64,000 nt of DNA, taken from contig NZ_SLXQ01000003.1 of the NCBI RefSeq assembly GCF_004340875.1, forward strand, positions 186,001-250,000. Direction: 5' to 3'. The notes under the pieces were generated by a model. It saw nothing but the letters and a program-made list of their open reading frames with translations. It did not search any database and was not told where the DNA came from. Made by a program: the position numbers and the translations under genes. This stretch comes from Tamaricihabitans halophyticus (GTDB lineage: Bacteria > Actinomycetota > Actinomycetes > Mycobacteriales > Pseudonocardiaceae). This document shows, in pieces, positions 23,774-32,390 of the stretch (positions are counted from its first letter, which is position 1; every line of letters starts with the position of its first letter).

Positions 23774-26020
23774 ATGGGGCGCACCTCGCTAAACCCGGAA
23801 TGGCAGTTCACCGGACCAATCCTGAACCCGCTGGAAGCGACCAAGTACACCGGTCGCTTCGAGCTGATCAACCTGCCGCATACCGTGACACCGTTGTCCT
23901 GGCACGACTGGAATCCGGCAAGCTGGGAAGGATTCTGGCTCTACCGCAAGGAATTCGACCTTAGTGAGCCGGCTCGCCGGCAGTTACTGCGGTTCGCCGG
24001 CGCGATGACCGGCATCCGGCCGTTTCTGAACAGTGTTCCGCTCAGCCCGCATATCGGCGGTTACCTTCCGGCTGAGTACGAGATCACCAACCTGGTTAGG
24101 GAAACAGGTAACCGTCTCGACGTCGTCGTGGATGGTCGCTGGGCGCAGAACGTACCGCCGAACCGGCCTGGGCGCGGGCCGGCATCGATCGACCTCTGGC
24201 AACCAGCCGGGCTCTACCGGGACGTCACACTGGAGTCGCTGCCCGCGAACTATCTCGCCGACGTTTTCGCGCGCCCGCGCGATGTGCTCGATCCGGTCAA
24301 GCGTTGCCTCGAGGTCACCACGACCATCGATGTCACGGAACCGGAAACCGAGGCGGAACTGATTTTTGAACTGCGCGCGGACGACGGGCCGGTCCTCCGA
24401 CACACCGAAAAGCTCGCGCTGCCCACGCCCGGAACGCGAACCGTCCGGCATACCCTGCGCGGCCTGCCTGGCGATCTCGCATTGTGGAGCCCGGATCGAC
24501 CGGCACTGCACCACCTGAGCGTCACCCTGCGCGGCGCGAGCTCGCACACCAGCTCCCGGACGATCGGCTTCCGCCAGGTCGAGTTCACCGCAACCGGTTG
24601 CTACGTGAACGGGGAACGCCTGCAGATCCGTGGCAGCGGGCGGCATCACTACTTCCCGTTCACCGGTTCGGCGATGCCCGCACGGGTGCAGCGCAGGGAC
24701 GCGCTGATCCTCAAGGAACACGGGCACAATATGGTGCGCTGCACTGTTTACCCGCAGGATGAGTCGTTTCTGGACGCTTGCGACGAGCTCGGTCTGCTGG
24801 TGTACGCGGAGGCGCCCGGCTGGGGATACCTCGGCGACGTGCAGTGGCAGGACCGTTCCGCGCGCGATGTGCACGACATGATCCGCCGTGACCGGAACCA
24901 TCCGTCCATTGTGCTCTGGGGTGTCCGGCTGAACGAGACCAGGAACGACACCGAGTTCTACACCAGAACCCAACGTATAGCCAGAGAACTCGACGATTCC
25001 AGGCAGACCACCGGCGCCATCATCGCGCCGATGCACGACATCTCGGATTTCCAGCAGGATGTGTTCAGCTACAACGATTATCACCGAGGCAAGGACGGCT
25101 ATCCGGAGCTGCGCGCGCCACGCACCGAATGGCCATACCTGGTATCCGAAGCCGTTGGCACCCTTTCCGGGCCGGCCAAGTTCTACCGGCGCACCGACCC
25201 GGTTGCCGACCAGCAGGTGCAGGCGGTATGCCACGCGATGGTGCACGACCAGGCGCTCGCCGACGAACGCTACTGCGGCGTGCTTGGCTGGGCCACCTTC
25301 GACTACCAGTCCGGCAACGGTAACCAGCGCGACGGGATCAAATCGCCGGGGATCTTCGACATGTTCCGCGAGCCCAAACTCGGTGCGGCGATCTACACCG
25401 CGCAGGTCGACCCTGCGCACCGGCTGGTGATCCAACCGGCCTGCTACTGGGACTTCGGCACGCGCTTCGGCGTAGCCGCGCTCGATGGCGAGGCGGTGAT
25501 CTGCTCGAACGCCGAACAACTCGAGCTGTTCCTGGATGATGAGCCATACCGATTGCTGCACCCTGCGCGAGACAGGTACCCGAACCTGCCGTATCCGCCG
25601 TTTCTCGTCGATCTACGGGAGCTGGCCGACGCCGGCTGTCCCGAACTGCGCATCGACGCCTATCGCGCCGGCGAGTTTGTTGGCAGCCGAACCTTCAGCG
25701 CGGACCGGGAGCAGGACCAGTTCTACCTGGCCGCCGACGACGCCGAGCTGTCCGCCGATGGTTCGGACGCCACCAGAATTGTTCTGCGCATAGTGGACAA
25801 ATACGGCGGGACCGCGCCACCGCGAGCCGGTTTGGTCCGGTTTTCCCTTGACGGGCCGGCGATTCTGTTAGGGGATCACCCATTCCCGTTGGGTGACACG
25901 GGCGGCGTTGGTGCCGTTTGGTTGCGCAGCCAGTATCGCCAATCCGGCGTTGCGGTGCTGCGTGCCGAGCACGACACCCTTGGCGCGCGGACGGTGCGAG
26001 TGCATCTGAGGGGAGCCTGA
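23774..26020 (+). CDS. Glycoside hydrolase family 2 protein (beta-galactosidase/glucuronidase-like)
   Basis: A 748-residue cytoplasmic glycosidase without signal peptide. The N-terminal jelly-roll carries WEGFWLYRKEFDL and the sugar-binding fold; an Ig-like domain follows to about residue 270, then a TIM barrel with NGERLQIRGSGRHHYFP and the acid/base Glu388 in WGVRLNETRND. A likely nucleophile is the Glu of YLVSEAVG near residue 459. C-terminal beta domains complete the GH2 architecture. The substrate is not certain: beta-galactoside, mannoside or glucuronide are possible. It is directly followed by a sugar porter gene. Confidence 0.88.
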   Translation: MGRTSLNPEWQFTGPILNPLEATKYTGRFELINLPHTVTPLSWHDWNPASWEGFWLYRKEFDLSEPARRQLLRFAGAMTGIRPFLNSVPLSPHIGGYLPAEYEITNLVRETGNRLDVVVDGRWAQNVPPNRPGRGPASIDLWQPAGLYRDVTLESLPANYLADVFARPRDVLDPVKRCLEVTTTIDVTEPETEAELIFELRADDGPVLRHTEKLALPTPGTRTVRHTLRGLPGDLALWSPDRPALHHLSVTLRGASSHTSSRTIGFRQVEFTATGCYVNGERLQIRGSGRHHYFPFTGSAMPARVQRRDALILKEHGHNMVRCTVYPQDESFLDACDELGLLVYAEAPGWGYLGDVQWQDRSARDVHDMIRRDRNHPSIVLWGVRLNETRNDTEFYTRTQRIARELDDSRQTTGAIIAPMHDISDFQQDVFSYNDYHRGKDGYPELRAPRTEWPYLVSEAVGTLSGPAKFYRRTDPVADQQVQAVCHAMVHDQALADERYCGVLGWATFDYQSGNGNQRDGIKSPGIFDMFREPKLGAAIYTAQVDPAHRLVIQPACYWDFGTRFGVAALDGEAVICSNAEQLELFLDDEPYRLLHPARDRYPNLPYPPFLVDLRELADAGCPELRIDAYRAGEFVGSRTFSADREQDQFYLAADDAELSADGSDATRIVLRIVDKYGGTAPPRAGLVRFSLDGPAILLGDHPFPLGDTGGVGAVWLRSQYRQSGVAVLRAEHDTLGARTVRVHLRGA

Positions 26021-26021
26021 C

Positions 26022-27374
26022 ATGACTGGCAGCGGCTCGGCGTCCCGGTTTGCGACCTACTTCTTCGGTGCCCTTGGCGGCCTGCTCTTCGGCTACGACC
26101 TCGGTGTCGTTGCCGGTGCGCTGTTGTTGATCGAGCCGCAGTTCGGCCTTTCCCCGCTGCAGACCGGTTTCGTCACGAGTTCACTACTGGTCGGCGGCAT
26201 GATTGGTGCGTTGACCGCTGGCCGGCTCGCCGATCGGCAGGGCAGGCGCGGGCTGGTTCTCCTCGCCGGCGGTGTGTTCACGGTTGGCTGCCTGGTAGCC
26301 GCGTTGGCGAACAGTTTCGAACTGATCGTGACCGGTAGGTTCGTCATGGGTCTCGCGGTCGGGGCGTTGGCCGCCACGGTCCCGATCTACCTTGCCGAGC
26401 TCGCCCCCGCCCGCCATCGAGGCGCCCTTTCCGGTCTGAACCAGTTGATGATCTCGACCGGCATCCTGGTGGCCTACCTGGTGAACCTGGCCTTCGACGA
26501 CGGCTCCGGGTGGCGCTGGTCGTTCGGCATCGCCGTGGTGCCGGCCGTCGTCCTGTTGATTGGTGTCTATCTGCAGCCGGAAAGCCCGCGTTGGCTGGTC
26601 AAGGCCGGCAGGGCGGAGGAAGCACGGGCGATCCTGGCGAGCAGAGGGAACGAGCACGAGTTCGCGGAGCTCGAACAGCTCGCCGCCAGCCACGGCGTAC
26701 GCACCAAGGCGATGGAACTGCTCCGTGATCGCCGGCTGCGCCGGATACTCGTGATCGGCGTCGGCGTCGCCTTCCTGCAGCAGATCCTCGGGATCAACAC
26801 GATTATCTACTACGCCCCGACCATCCTGGTCGACCTCGGTTTCGAAGACTCGGCCGCACTCCTGGCCAACGCCGGACTCGGGCTGCTGACCGTGATTGTC
26901 ACCGTGGTCATGCTGCTGCTTGTGGACCGGATCGGCCGGCGCCGCCCGCTGATCTTCGGCGCGGTCGGGATGAGCGGCTGTATGGCCACGCTCGGTCTTG
27001 TCTATTTCACCGGCGGAATCACCGGCGGCGGGGCCGCCGGTTGGCTGGCTTTCGGGAGCCTCGCGCTGTTCAAGGTGTTCTTCTCGCTCAGCTGGGGCGG
27101 CATGGTGTGGATCCTGCTCGGCGAGATCTTCCCGCTGCGCGTGCGCGAACCGGCGATGGGTATCGCTACCTTCATGAACTGGACCGGGAACCTGCTTGTT
27201 GGCCTGTTCTTCCCGGTACTGCTCGCGATCGGCACCGGCGGGGTGTTCTTCCTCTTCGCCGCCGTCGGCGTGCTGTGCTGCGTGTTCGCCATCGGCATGG
27301 TGCCGGAGACCAAGGGCAAAACGCTCGAACAGATCGAGCGGGAACAGACCCGGGCCTCCGCACCGCAACACTGA
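26022..27374 (+). CDS. Sugar porter, major facilitator superfamily
   Basis: A 450-residue, 12-helix transporter of the sugar porter family. Hallmarks are present: GGLLFGYDLGVVAGA in helix 1, GRLADRQGRRG between helices 2 and 3, PESPRWLVKAGR after helix 6, QQILGINTIIYYAP in helix 7, DRIGRRRPL between 8 and 9, and VPETKGKTLEQIE after helix 12. It would bring in a mono- or disaccharide with protons. The ATG follows the GH2 stop by one base, so the two are coupled: sugar import and hydrolysis form one unit. Confidence 0.94.
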   Translation: MTGSGSASRFATYFFGALGGLLFGYDLGVVAGALLLIEPQFGLSPLQTGFVTSSLLVGGMIGALTAGRLADRQGRRGLVLLAGGVFTVGCLVAALANSFELIVTGRFVMGLAVGALAATVPIYLAELAPARHRGALSGLNQLMISTGILVAYLVNLAFDDGSGWRWSFGIAVVPAVVLLIGVYLQPESPRWLVKAGRAEEARAILASRGNEHEFAELEQLAASHGVRTKAMELLRDRRLRRILVIGVGVAFLQQILGINTIIYYAPTILVDLGFEDSAALLANAGLGLLTVIVTVVMLLLVDRIGRRRPLIFGAVGMSGCMATLGLVYFTGGITGGGAAGWLAFGSLALFKVFFSLSWGGMVWILLGEIFPLRVREPAMGIATFMNWTGNLLVGLFFPVLLAIGTGGVFFLFAAVGVLCCVFAIGMVPETKGKTLEQIEREQTRASAPQH

Positions 27375-27398
27375 ACCGACCGGAAGCGTCCGTGACGG

Positions 27399-27869
27399 CT
27401 AGTAGTACACGTACGAGGGCGCCGTCGAGACAAGAATGATTCCGACGATGATCCCGATCACCCAGCCGGCGGCGCCGATGATTGTCGCGATCAGACACAT
27501 CGTGCGGGTGCTGTCCGAGGCCTGCTTGGCCATCGCGAAGTTGCCCTGCATCTTGTAGGTCTGCACTTCGTTGGACTTCATGATCGCGAAGATCGCCAGA
27601 ATCCAGAACAGGAAGATGCAGCCGATCGCCCAGCCCTTGTAATCTGGGATATCGTGCCCGCCGGGCTGCCCGGGTGGCATACCCGGACCACCGAATCCAG
27701 GCTGGGGCTGGCCGTACGGTGCCTGCATCGGTCCACTGGGTGGCATCCCGCCTGGCGGCATCCCACCGGGTGGCGGGGCGCCATACGGCGCGGGCATACC
27801 GCCGGACGGTGGGCCGTAACCCGGCTGCTGCGGCTGACCATACGGCTGCTGGCCATGCGGGTATGTCAT
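27399..27869 (-). CDS. CD225/dispanin-family membrane protein
   Basis: A 156-residue protein. Residues 1-72 are Pro/Gly/Gln/Tyr-rich and disordered. The C-terminal half fits CD225: IPDYKGWAIGCIFLFWILAIFAIMKSNEVQTYKMQGNFAMAKQASDSTRTMCLIATIIG, two membrane segments flanking the basic loop. The family is widespread in actinobacteria with poorly known roles, possibly in membrane organisation. It is convergent with the sugar porter gene, 24 bp away. Start ATG 27869 with GGGGACAGT upstream. Confidence 0.85.
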   Translation of the reverse strand: MTYPHGQQPYGQPQQPGYGPPSGGMPAPYGAPPPGGMPPGGMPPSGPMQAPYGQPQPGFGGPGMPPGQPGGHDIPDYKGWAIGCIFLFWILAIFAIMKSNEVQTYKMQGNFAMAKQASDSTRTMCLIATIIGAAGWVIGIIVGIILVSTAPSYVYY

Positions 27870-28211
27870 GACTGTCCCCTCGAACCCCTCGTAACTTCTT
27901 GCCGCCTGTGGACACCTGGATATGCCCGCCCCGCAGAGTACCCGGTCCGGTAATCCGGCGCGGTGTGACTCGCAGACTGGACAGGGGACAATGGCGAACG
28001 GGGCAGCCAGTCCACACTAGCTGCCCCGCGCCCGGTTGTCTCGAATCGCTGAACGGCGTTACCCCGTGCGGGCTTATGACGGCACGGAAGCGCCGCGAAA
28101 GCGAAGGTGTTGTAGCCCACGATTACGACGCCGCCGATTATTGCGTCGATAATGGCATATTTTCGCGCGGAATTCTGGGATGGTTTCCAAGCTAGGCTTT
28201 ACGCGGGCGAT
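27870..28211. other. Intergenic region, no gene seen
   Basis: About 340 bp holding the promoter region of the CD225 gene and the 3' end of the secreted-protein gene, both on the minus strand. It includes an AT-richer stretch near 28130-28165. No convincing ORF, RNA or repeat was found. Confidence 0.5.
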
Positions 28212-28739
28212 CTAGCTACCGCAGCCGCCCATCTCGTTGGCATTCAAGCCGTAGTCGGTGACGAAGCCCGCGTCCGAGAAGGCGAACCGGTAGTGCGCAT
28301 TCGGATTCCCCGGCGCCGCTGCGGTGTAGATCCATTCTGGATCACCGATGGAGGTCAAATCCGGATATGCGGCGCGAACCTCGTCGATCGAATCCCCGAA
28401 ACCGACGCCCTCGGACGTTTGGATCTGGTCCGTTCCGCCGATCATCACGACGCCTTCCTTCGCGGAAACGAAGACTCCGCCGCCAGGATTGGGCTTTCCT
28501 TCACTGGGTTGCAAATAGTAGAACCGGCAGTCGTCCGCCACCTGCCGATCGGTGAGCAGTCCGGTGGCCATTGCCTGCTCTTCCGGCATGTTCAGCGTGA
28601 GATCCTTGTACCCGCTCGGGCCGACGCGAGCCTGCTCGGCGTCGGTGGCGCTCGCCGCCGTCGCTCCACCAACCAACAGGGTTGCCGTGGCGACACCGGC
28701 CAGCAAGGTTTGCACCATCCCGCTGCTGCGTTTGCTCAT
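28212..28739 (-). CDS. Secreted protein of unknown function
   Basis: About 175 residues. ATG 28739 follows GGGGAG by six bases. A signal peptide (SGMVQTLLAGVATATLLVGGATAASA) is cleaved near residue 31. The mature part begins SGYKDLTLNMPEEQAMATGLL and has two cysteines, CRFYYLQP and the C-terminal GGCGS, which could form a disulfide. Repeated 'G(F)GDSIDEVRAAYPDL' recalls small secreted actinobacterial proteins of unknown role. No catalytic motif. Confidence 0.7.
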   Translation of the reverse strand: MSKRSSGMVQTLLAGVATATLLVGGATAASATDAEQARVGPSGYKDLTLNMPEEQAMATGLLTDRQVADDCRFYYLQPSEGKPNPGGGVFVSAKEGVVMIGGTDQIQTSEGVGFGDSIDEVRAAYPDLTSIGDPEWIYTAAAPGNPNAHYRFAFSDAGFVTDYGLNANEMGGCGS

Positions 28740-28940
28740 CACACACTCCCCGACTTGACCGGCATGGGCGAGTAACGACCCACGCCGTTAATTTCCTTCC
28801 CGATCTACTCAACAGACGCAAGACAATGACCAAAGGTTGTCCGCTGGCCCTCTCCGAGTTGCCCGCGCGCTTGCACGTGCAGCCGCACGGGCAGCGAATC
28901 CGCTGCACACAAGGCCTTTCCGATAGGGCAGTATCGGAGG

Positions 28941-30788
28941 GTGCCCACATCCCAAAAACTCAGACACCCCGCAGCAGAAGTCCCCGAAACGCTCTTCGTC
29001 GACGACGAGGCCGAGCAACGCTGGCGTGCCAGGTTCCACGCCGCGCGGGTCTCGGTGCCCAGCTGGGCGATAACCGCACCCGACCGCAACGTGTACTCCT
29101 CGAACGCCAGTGGCGTATGGGAGATCTATGCCTGGGATCGCGCCGCAGGCACACATCGCCGGGTGACCAATCGGCCGAATGGCACGGTACACGGCACGAT
29201 CAGCCCAGCGGGCGAGTGGATCTGGTGGTTCGCCGATACCGACGGCGACGAGTTCGGCTCCTGGGTGCGCGAGCCGTTCACCGGATTGGCCGAAGGTGAA
29301 CAGGCGCGGCCGGCGGTTCCCGGCGTGCCGGACGGATACCCCGCCGGCTTGGATATCGGTGCCACGGTCACCGCGATTGGCGTATCCAGCGATAAGGGCA
29401 GCACGCTCTACCTGTACCGCGATGGGCGCGCCGAGGTCAGCTACGAGCATGAACAGGACGCCGGGATCGGCGGCCTGTCCAGGGATGAACGCCTACTTGC
29501 GATATCCCATTCAGAACATGGTGACGCCCGGCATCCTGCACTCCGCGTGCTGTCCACAGTGGATAACTCGGTGATCGCGGAGCTCGACGACGGTCCGGGG
29601 AAGGGTCTCGTCGCGCTCGGGTTCAGTCCGGTAGCCGGCGATTCCCGGCTACTGGTACTGCATGAGCGCAGGGGCAGGGAAGAACTGCTGATCTGGGACC
29701 CGGTAAACGGCACCGAGCAACTGATCGAACTCGATCTGCCGGGTGAACTGGAGGCGGACTGGTATCCGGATGGTTCCGCATTGCTCGTGGTGCACTGCTA
29801 CCGAGCCCGGAATACCTTGCATACCTACCATATCGCCGACGGCACGTTGACCACTGTGGATACCCCGAAGGGCACGATTGGCGGTGCTACGGCTCGTCCG
29901 GATGGCACTGTGGAGTACGGATGGACGGCCGCACATCACCCTTCGGTGATCCGCAGCACCACCTCAGCTGGAACCAGCTCGGTACTGCTCGAGCCGCCCG
30001 GCGCCAAGCCGCCCGGTTCGGTGCCCGTGGACGACGCCTTCGTGCCCGGCGAGACCGGTGAGGTGCATGCGCTGATCTCCAGGCCGGAGCACGCATCCGA
30101 CGGCCCGCTGCCAACGGTATTCAGCTTGCACGGCGGGCCGCATCACGCGGACGAGGATCGCTTCTCGGCGTATCGCGCGGTATGGCTGGATGCCGGCTTT
30201 GCCGTTGTCGAGGTCAACTACCGGGGCTCGACGGGATACGGCTCGGCGTGGCGGGACGCGATTGAGGGACGACCGGGACTTACCGAGCTGGCCGATGTCG
30301 CTTCGGTGCATGACTGGGCACTGCGCAGCGGGCTGTCCGATCCAGACCGGTGCGTGGTGAACGGGGCATCCTGGGGCGGTTACCTGAGCCTGCTCGCGCT
30401 CGGTACCCAGCCGGAGCGCTGGGCCGCGGGGATCGCCGCGGTGCCGGTCGCGGATTACGTCGCCGCATACGAGGACGAGATGGAGCAGCTGCGGTCCTTC
30501 GACCGTGCACTGTTCGGCGGGGACCCGGATGAGGTTCCCGAGGTTTACCGCGAGTGCTCGCCCTTGACCTATGTGGACAATGTGCGGGCGCCAGTGCTGG
30601 TTCTCGCGGGAGAGAACGACCCACGGTGCCCGATCAGGCAAGTCGACAACTATCTGGCAAGGCTCGCCGAGCGGGGCGCCGACTACGAGGTGTACCGGTA
30701 CGACGCGGGTCATGGCTCGCTGGTGGTTGCCGAAACCGTCCGGCAGACCAGTATCGAGGTGCGGTTCGCGCAACGGGTGCTGGCCTAG
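28941..30788 (+). CDS. S9-family (prolyl oligopeptidase-type) serine peptidase
   Basis: A 615-residue cytoplasmic serine peptidase. Residues about 40-360 form a beta-propeller with repeated WYPDGSALL-like blades; residues 370-615 are the alpha/beta-hydrolase domain. The catalytic triad is visible: Ser477 in NGASWGGYLS, Asp560 in AGENDPRCP and His591 in DAGHGSLV. It is nearest to the acylaminoacyl-peptidase/dipeptidyl-peptidase group and probably trims short or N-acylated peptides. The GTG start has GGAGG immediately in front, too close for ideal spacing, so the start is uncertain by a few residues. Confidence 0.93.
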   Translation: MPTSQKLRHPAAEVPETLFVDDEAEQRWRARFHAARVSVPSWAITAPDRNVYSSNASGVWEIYAWDRAAGTHRRVTNRPNGTVHGTISPAGEWIWWFADTDGDEFGSWVREPFTGLAEGEQARPAVPGVPDGYPAGLDIGATVTAIGVSSDKGSTLYLYRDGRAEVSYEHEQDAGIGGLSRDERLLAISHSEHGDARHPALRVLSTVDNSVIAELDDGPGKGLVALGFSPVAGDSRLLVLHERRGREELLIWDPVNGTEQLIELDLPGELEADWYPDGSALLVVHCYRARNTLHTYHIADGTLTTVDTPKGTIGGATARPDGTVEYGWTAAHHPSVIRSTTSAGTSSVLLEPPGAKPPGSVPVDDAFVPGETGEVHALISRPEHASDGPLPTVFSLHGGPHHADEDRFSAYRAVWLDAGFAVVEVNYRGSTGYGSAWRDAIEGRPGLTELADVASVHDWALRSGLSDPDRCVVNGASWGGYLSLLALGTQPERWAAGIAAVPVADYVAAYEDEMEQLRSFDRALFGGDPDEVPEVYRECSPLTYVDNVRAPVLVLAGENDPRCPIRQVDNYLARLAERGADYEVYRYDAGHGSLVVAETVRQTSIEVRFAQRVLA

Positions 30789-30864
30789 CGGAAGGGCACG
30801 GCCCAGGAACACGATCTAGACTCGACGCGAATGTGCTGGCACGAGCGTCGAGTGGGTACAAGGC

Positions 30865-31731
30865 ATGCGGACACCCGGAGGCCGGACAGTGACCGCGGGT
30901 GACCGCATGCTGCGGTTTGCCGGCCATGCCACGGTGAGTTTCCGGCTGGGCGGCAAAACCGTGCTCACCGATCCGGTGCTCACCAGCAGGGTCGGGCCGC
31001 TGGCCAGGGTGCGCGCCCCGCTGGATCCGGCGGAGTGGACGGGGGCCGATCTCGTGGTGATCTCGCATCAGCATCTCGACCACCTCCATCTGCCCTCGTT
31101 GCGGCTGCTCGGCAGGCGGACGCCGATCGTGGTGCCGCATGGCGTTGGGCCGTGGCTTCGCCAGCGCGGTTTTACCGAGGTGCATGAGTTGGACGTCGGC
31201 GAGCAGTTGGTCGATGGTGGGCTACGGGTCACCGCCACCTCGGCCAGACATTCGGGGCACCGCTGGGGGCCACGCCTGCGGCACGGCCCGCAGGCACCGG
31301 CGCTTGGCTATCTGCTCGAGGGCGACGGGTTACGCGCGTACTTCGCGGGGGACACCGATCTGTTCGCCGGTATGGCCGAACTCGCGCCGGTGGACCTGGC
31401 GCTGCTGCCGGTGTGGGGCTGGGGCCTTGACCTCGGGCCAGGGCATCTGGATCCGGGAAGGGCGGCCCGCGCGGTCGGGCTGCTGCGCGCGCGGCTGGCC
31501 GTACCGGTGCACTGGGGCACGCTCGCGATGGCTGGGTTGACTCGCGGTAAGGGGCGGCTCGCGGAGCGCATGCGCCGGCTGCTGGTGGAACCCCCACACC
31601 TGTTCGCCCGTGCGGTGGCCGCGGCCGGGCACGACACGGTGGTGCCGGTACTGCGACCAGGTAGCGCCCTGACCCATGACTTTCGGAAGACCCGTACCGC
31701 CCAGCAAACCGAGCGGCGGGCCGTCGATTGA
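30865..31731 (+). CDS. Metallo-beta-lactamase-fold hydrolase
   Basis: A 288-residue protein with the metal-binding motif SHQHLDH (about residues 69-75), ARHSGHRWG, the Asp of YFAGDTDLF and the final VPVHWGT. This order fits the UlaG/NAPE-PLD-like branch of the superfamily, whose members cleave lactones or phosphodiesters. The stop overlaps the DedA start by 3 bp, and a holin/phosphatase fusion follows, so the trio is one operon likely acting on membrane lipid metabolites. The substrate is unknown. Confidence 0.88.
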   Translation: MRTPGGRTVTAGDRMLRFAGHATVSFRLGGKTVLTDPVLTSRVGPLARVRAPLDPAEWTGADLVVISHQHLDHLHLPSLRLLGRRTPIVVPHGVGPWLRQRGFTEVHELDVGEQLVDGGLRVTATSARHSGHRWGPRLRHGPQAPALGYLLEGDGLRAYFAGDTDLFAGMAELAPVDLALLPVWGWGLDLGPGHLDPGRAARAVGLLRARLAVPVHWGTLAMAGLTRGKGRLAERMRRLLVEPPHLFARAVAAAGHDTVVPVLRPGSALTHDFRKTRTAQQTERRAVD

Positions 31732-32390
31732 GCGGCACTTACGGGCTGGCGCTCGACTGGTCGGATAGCTCGACGATCGGCTATCCCACGTTGTTCGGCG
31801 GCGTGCTGCTCGGCTCGATCGTGCCCATCGTGCCGACCGGCGCGGTTGTTGGCGCCGCTGCTGCGGTAGCGGTGACGACCTCGCATCTATCCCTGCCGGT
31901 AGTGCTGTTGCTTTCGGTGCTCGGAGCGCTTGTCGGGGATGTGGCGACCTATCTGATCGCCAGGTTGGGCACCGAACCGGTGCAGCGCTGGCTGCGTAAG
32001 GGCAGCCATCCGGAGCGGCTGGCCAACGGGCGCGCCCAGTTCGCCAAACACGGCTGGCAGATCATCGTGCTCGGCAGGTTGCTGCCGGCAGGGCGGATTC
32101 CGGTACTGATCGCGGCGGCGGCAACCGGCTACCCGTGGCGGCGGCTGTTACCGAGCATGCTGGCCGCCTGCACCGTCTGGGCGTGTGCCTACGCCGTGCT
32201 CGGCGTGGCAAGCGGCGGAGTGTCGGACTCGCCGCTGATCGCCGTACTGGTGGCCACCGTGCTGGTGCTGCTGATTACCGTGGTCACGAATCTGGTCAGC
32301 CGGCACCGGCGGGCGCGGCGGCTAGCCAAGCAACCTCAGCAGCACTACGGAGGCGCCGCCATGACGGAGAATCAGCATGACGCGGGCTAA
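31728..32390 (+). CDS. DedA-family membrane protein
   Basis: A 220-residue integral membrane protein starting at TTG 31728. It has the DedA features: GALVGDVATYLIARLG, a central re-entrant region, the GRLLPAGRIPVLIAAAATGYPW motif matching F/GRF-xP-xR-xxxxxxAG, and four to five hydrophobic segments. DedA proteins move phospholipids or polyprenyl phosphates across the membrane. It overlaps genes on both sides (3 bp and 14 bp). Confidence 0.86.
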   Translation: MSGTYGLALDWSDSSTIGYPTLFGGVLLGSIVPIVPTGAVVGAAAAVAVTTSHLSLPVVLLLSVLGALVGDVATYLIARLGTEPVQRWLRKGSHPERLANGRAQFAKHGWQIIVLGRLLPAGRIPVLIAAAATGYPWRRLLPSMLAACTVWACAYAVLGVASGGVSDSPLIAVLVATVLVLLITVVTNLVSRHRRARRLAKQPQQHYGGAAMTENQHDAG

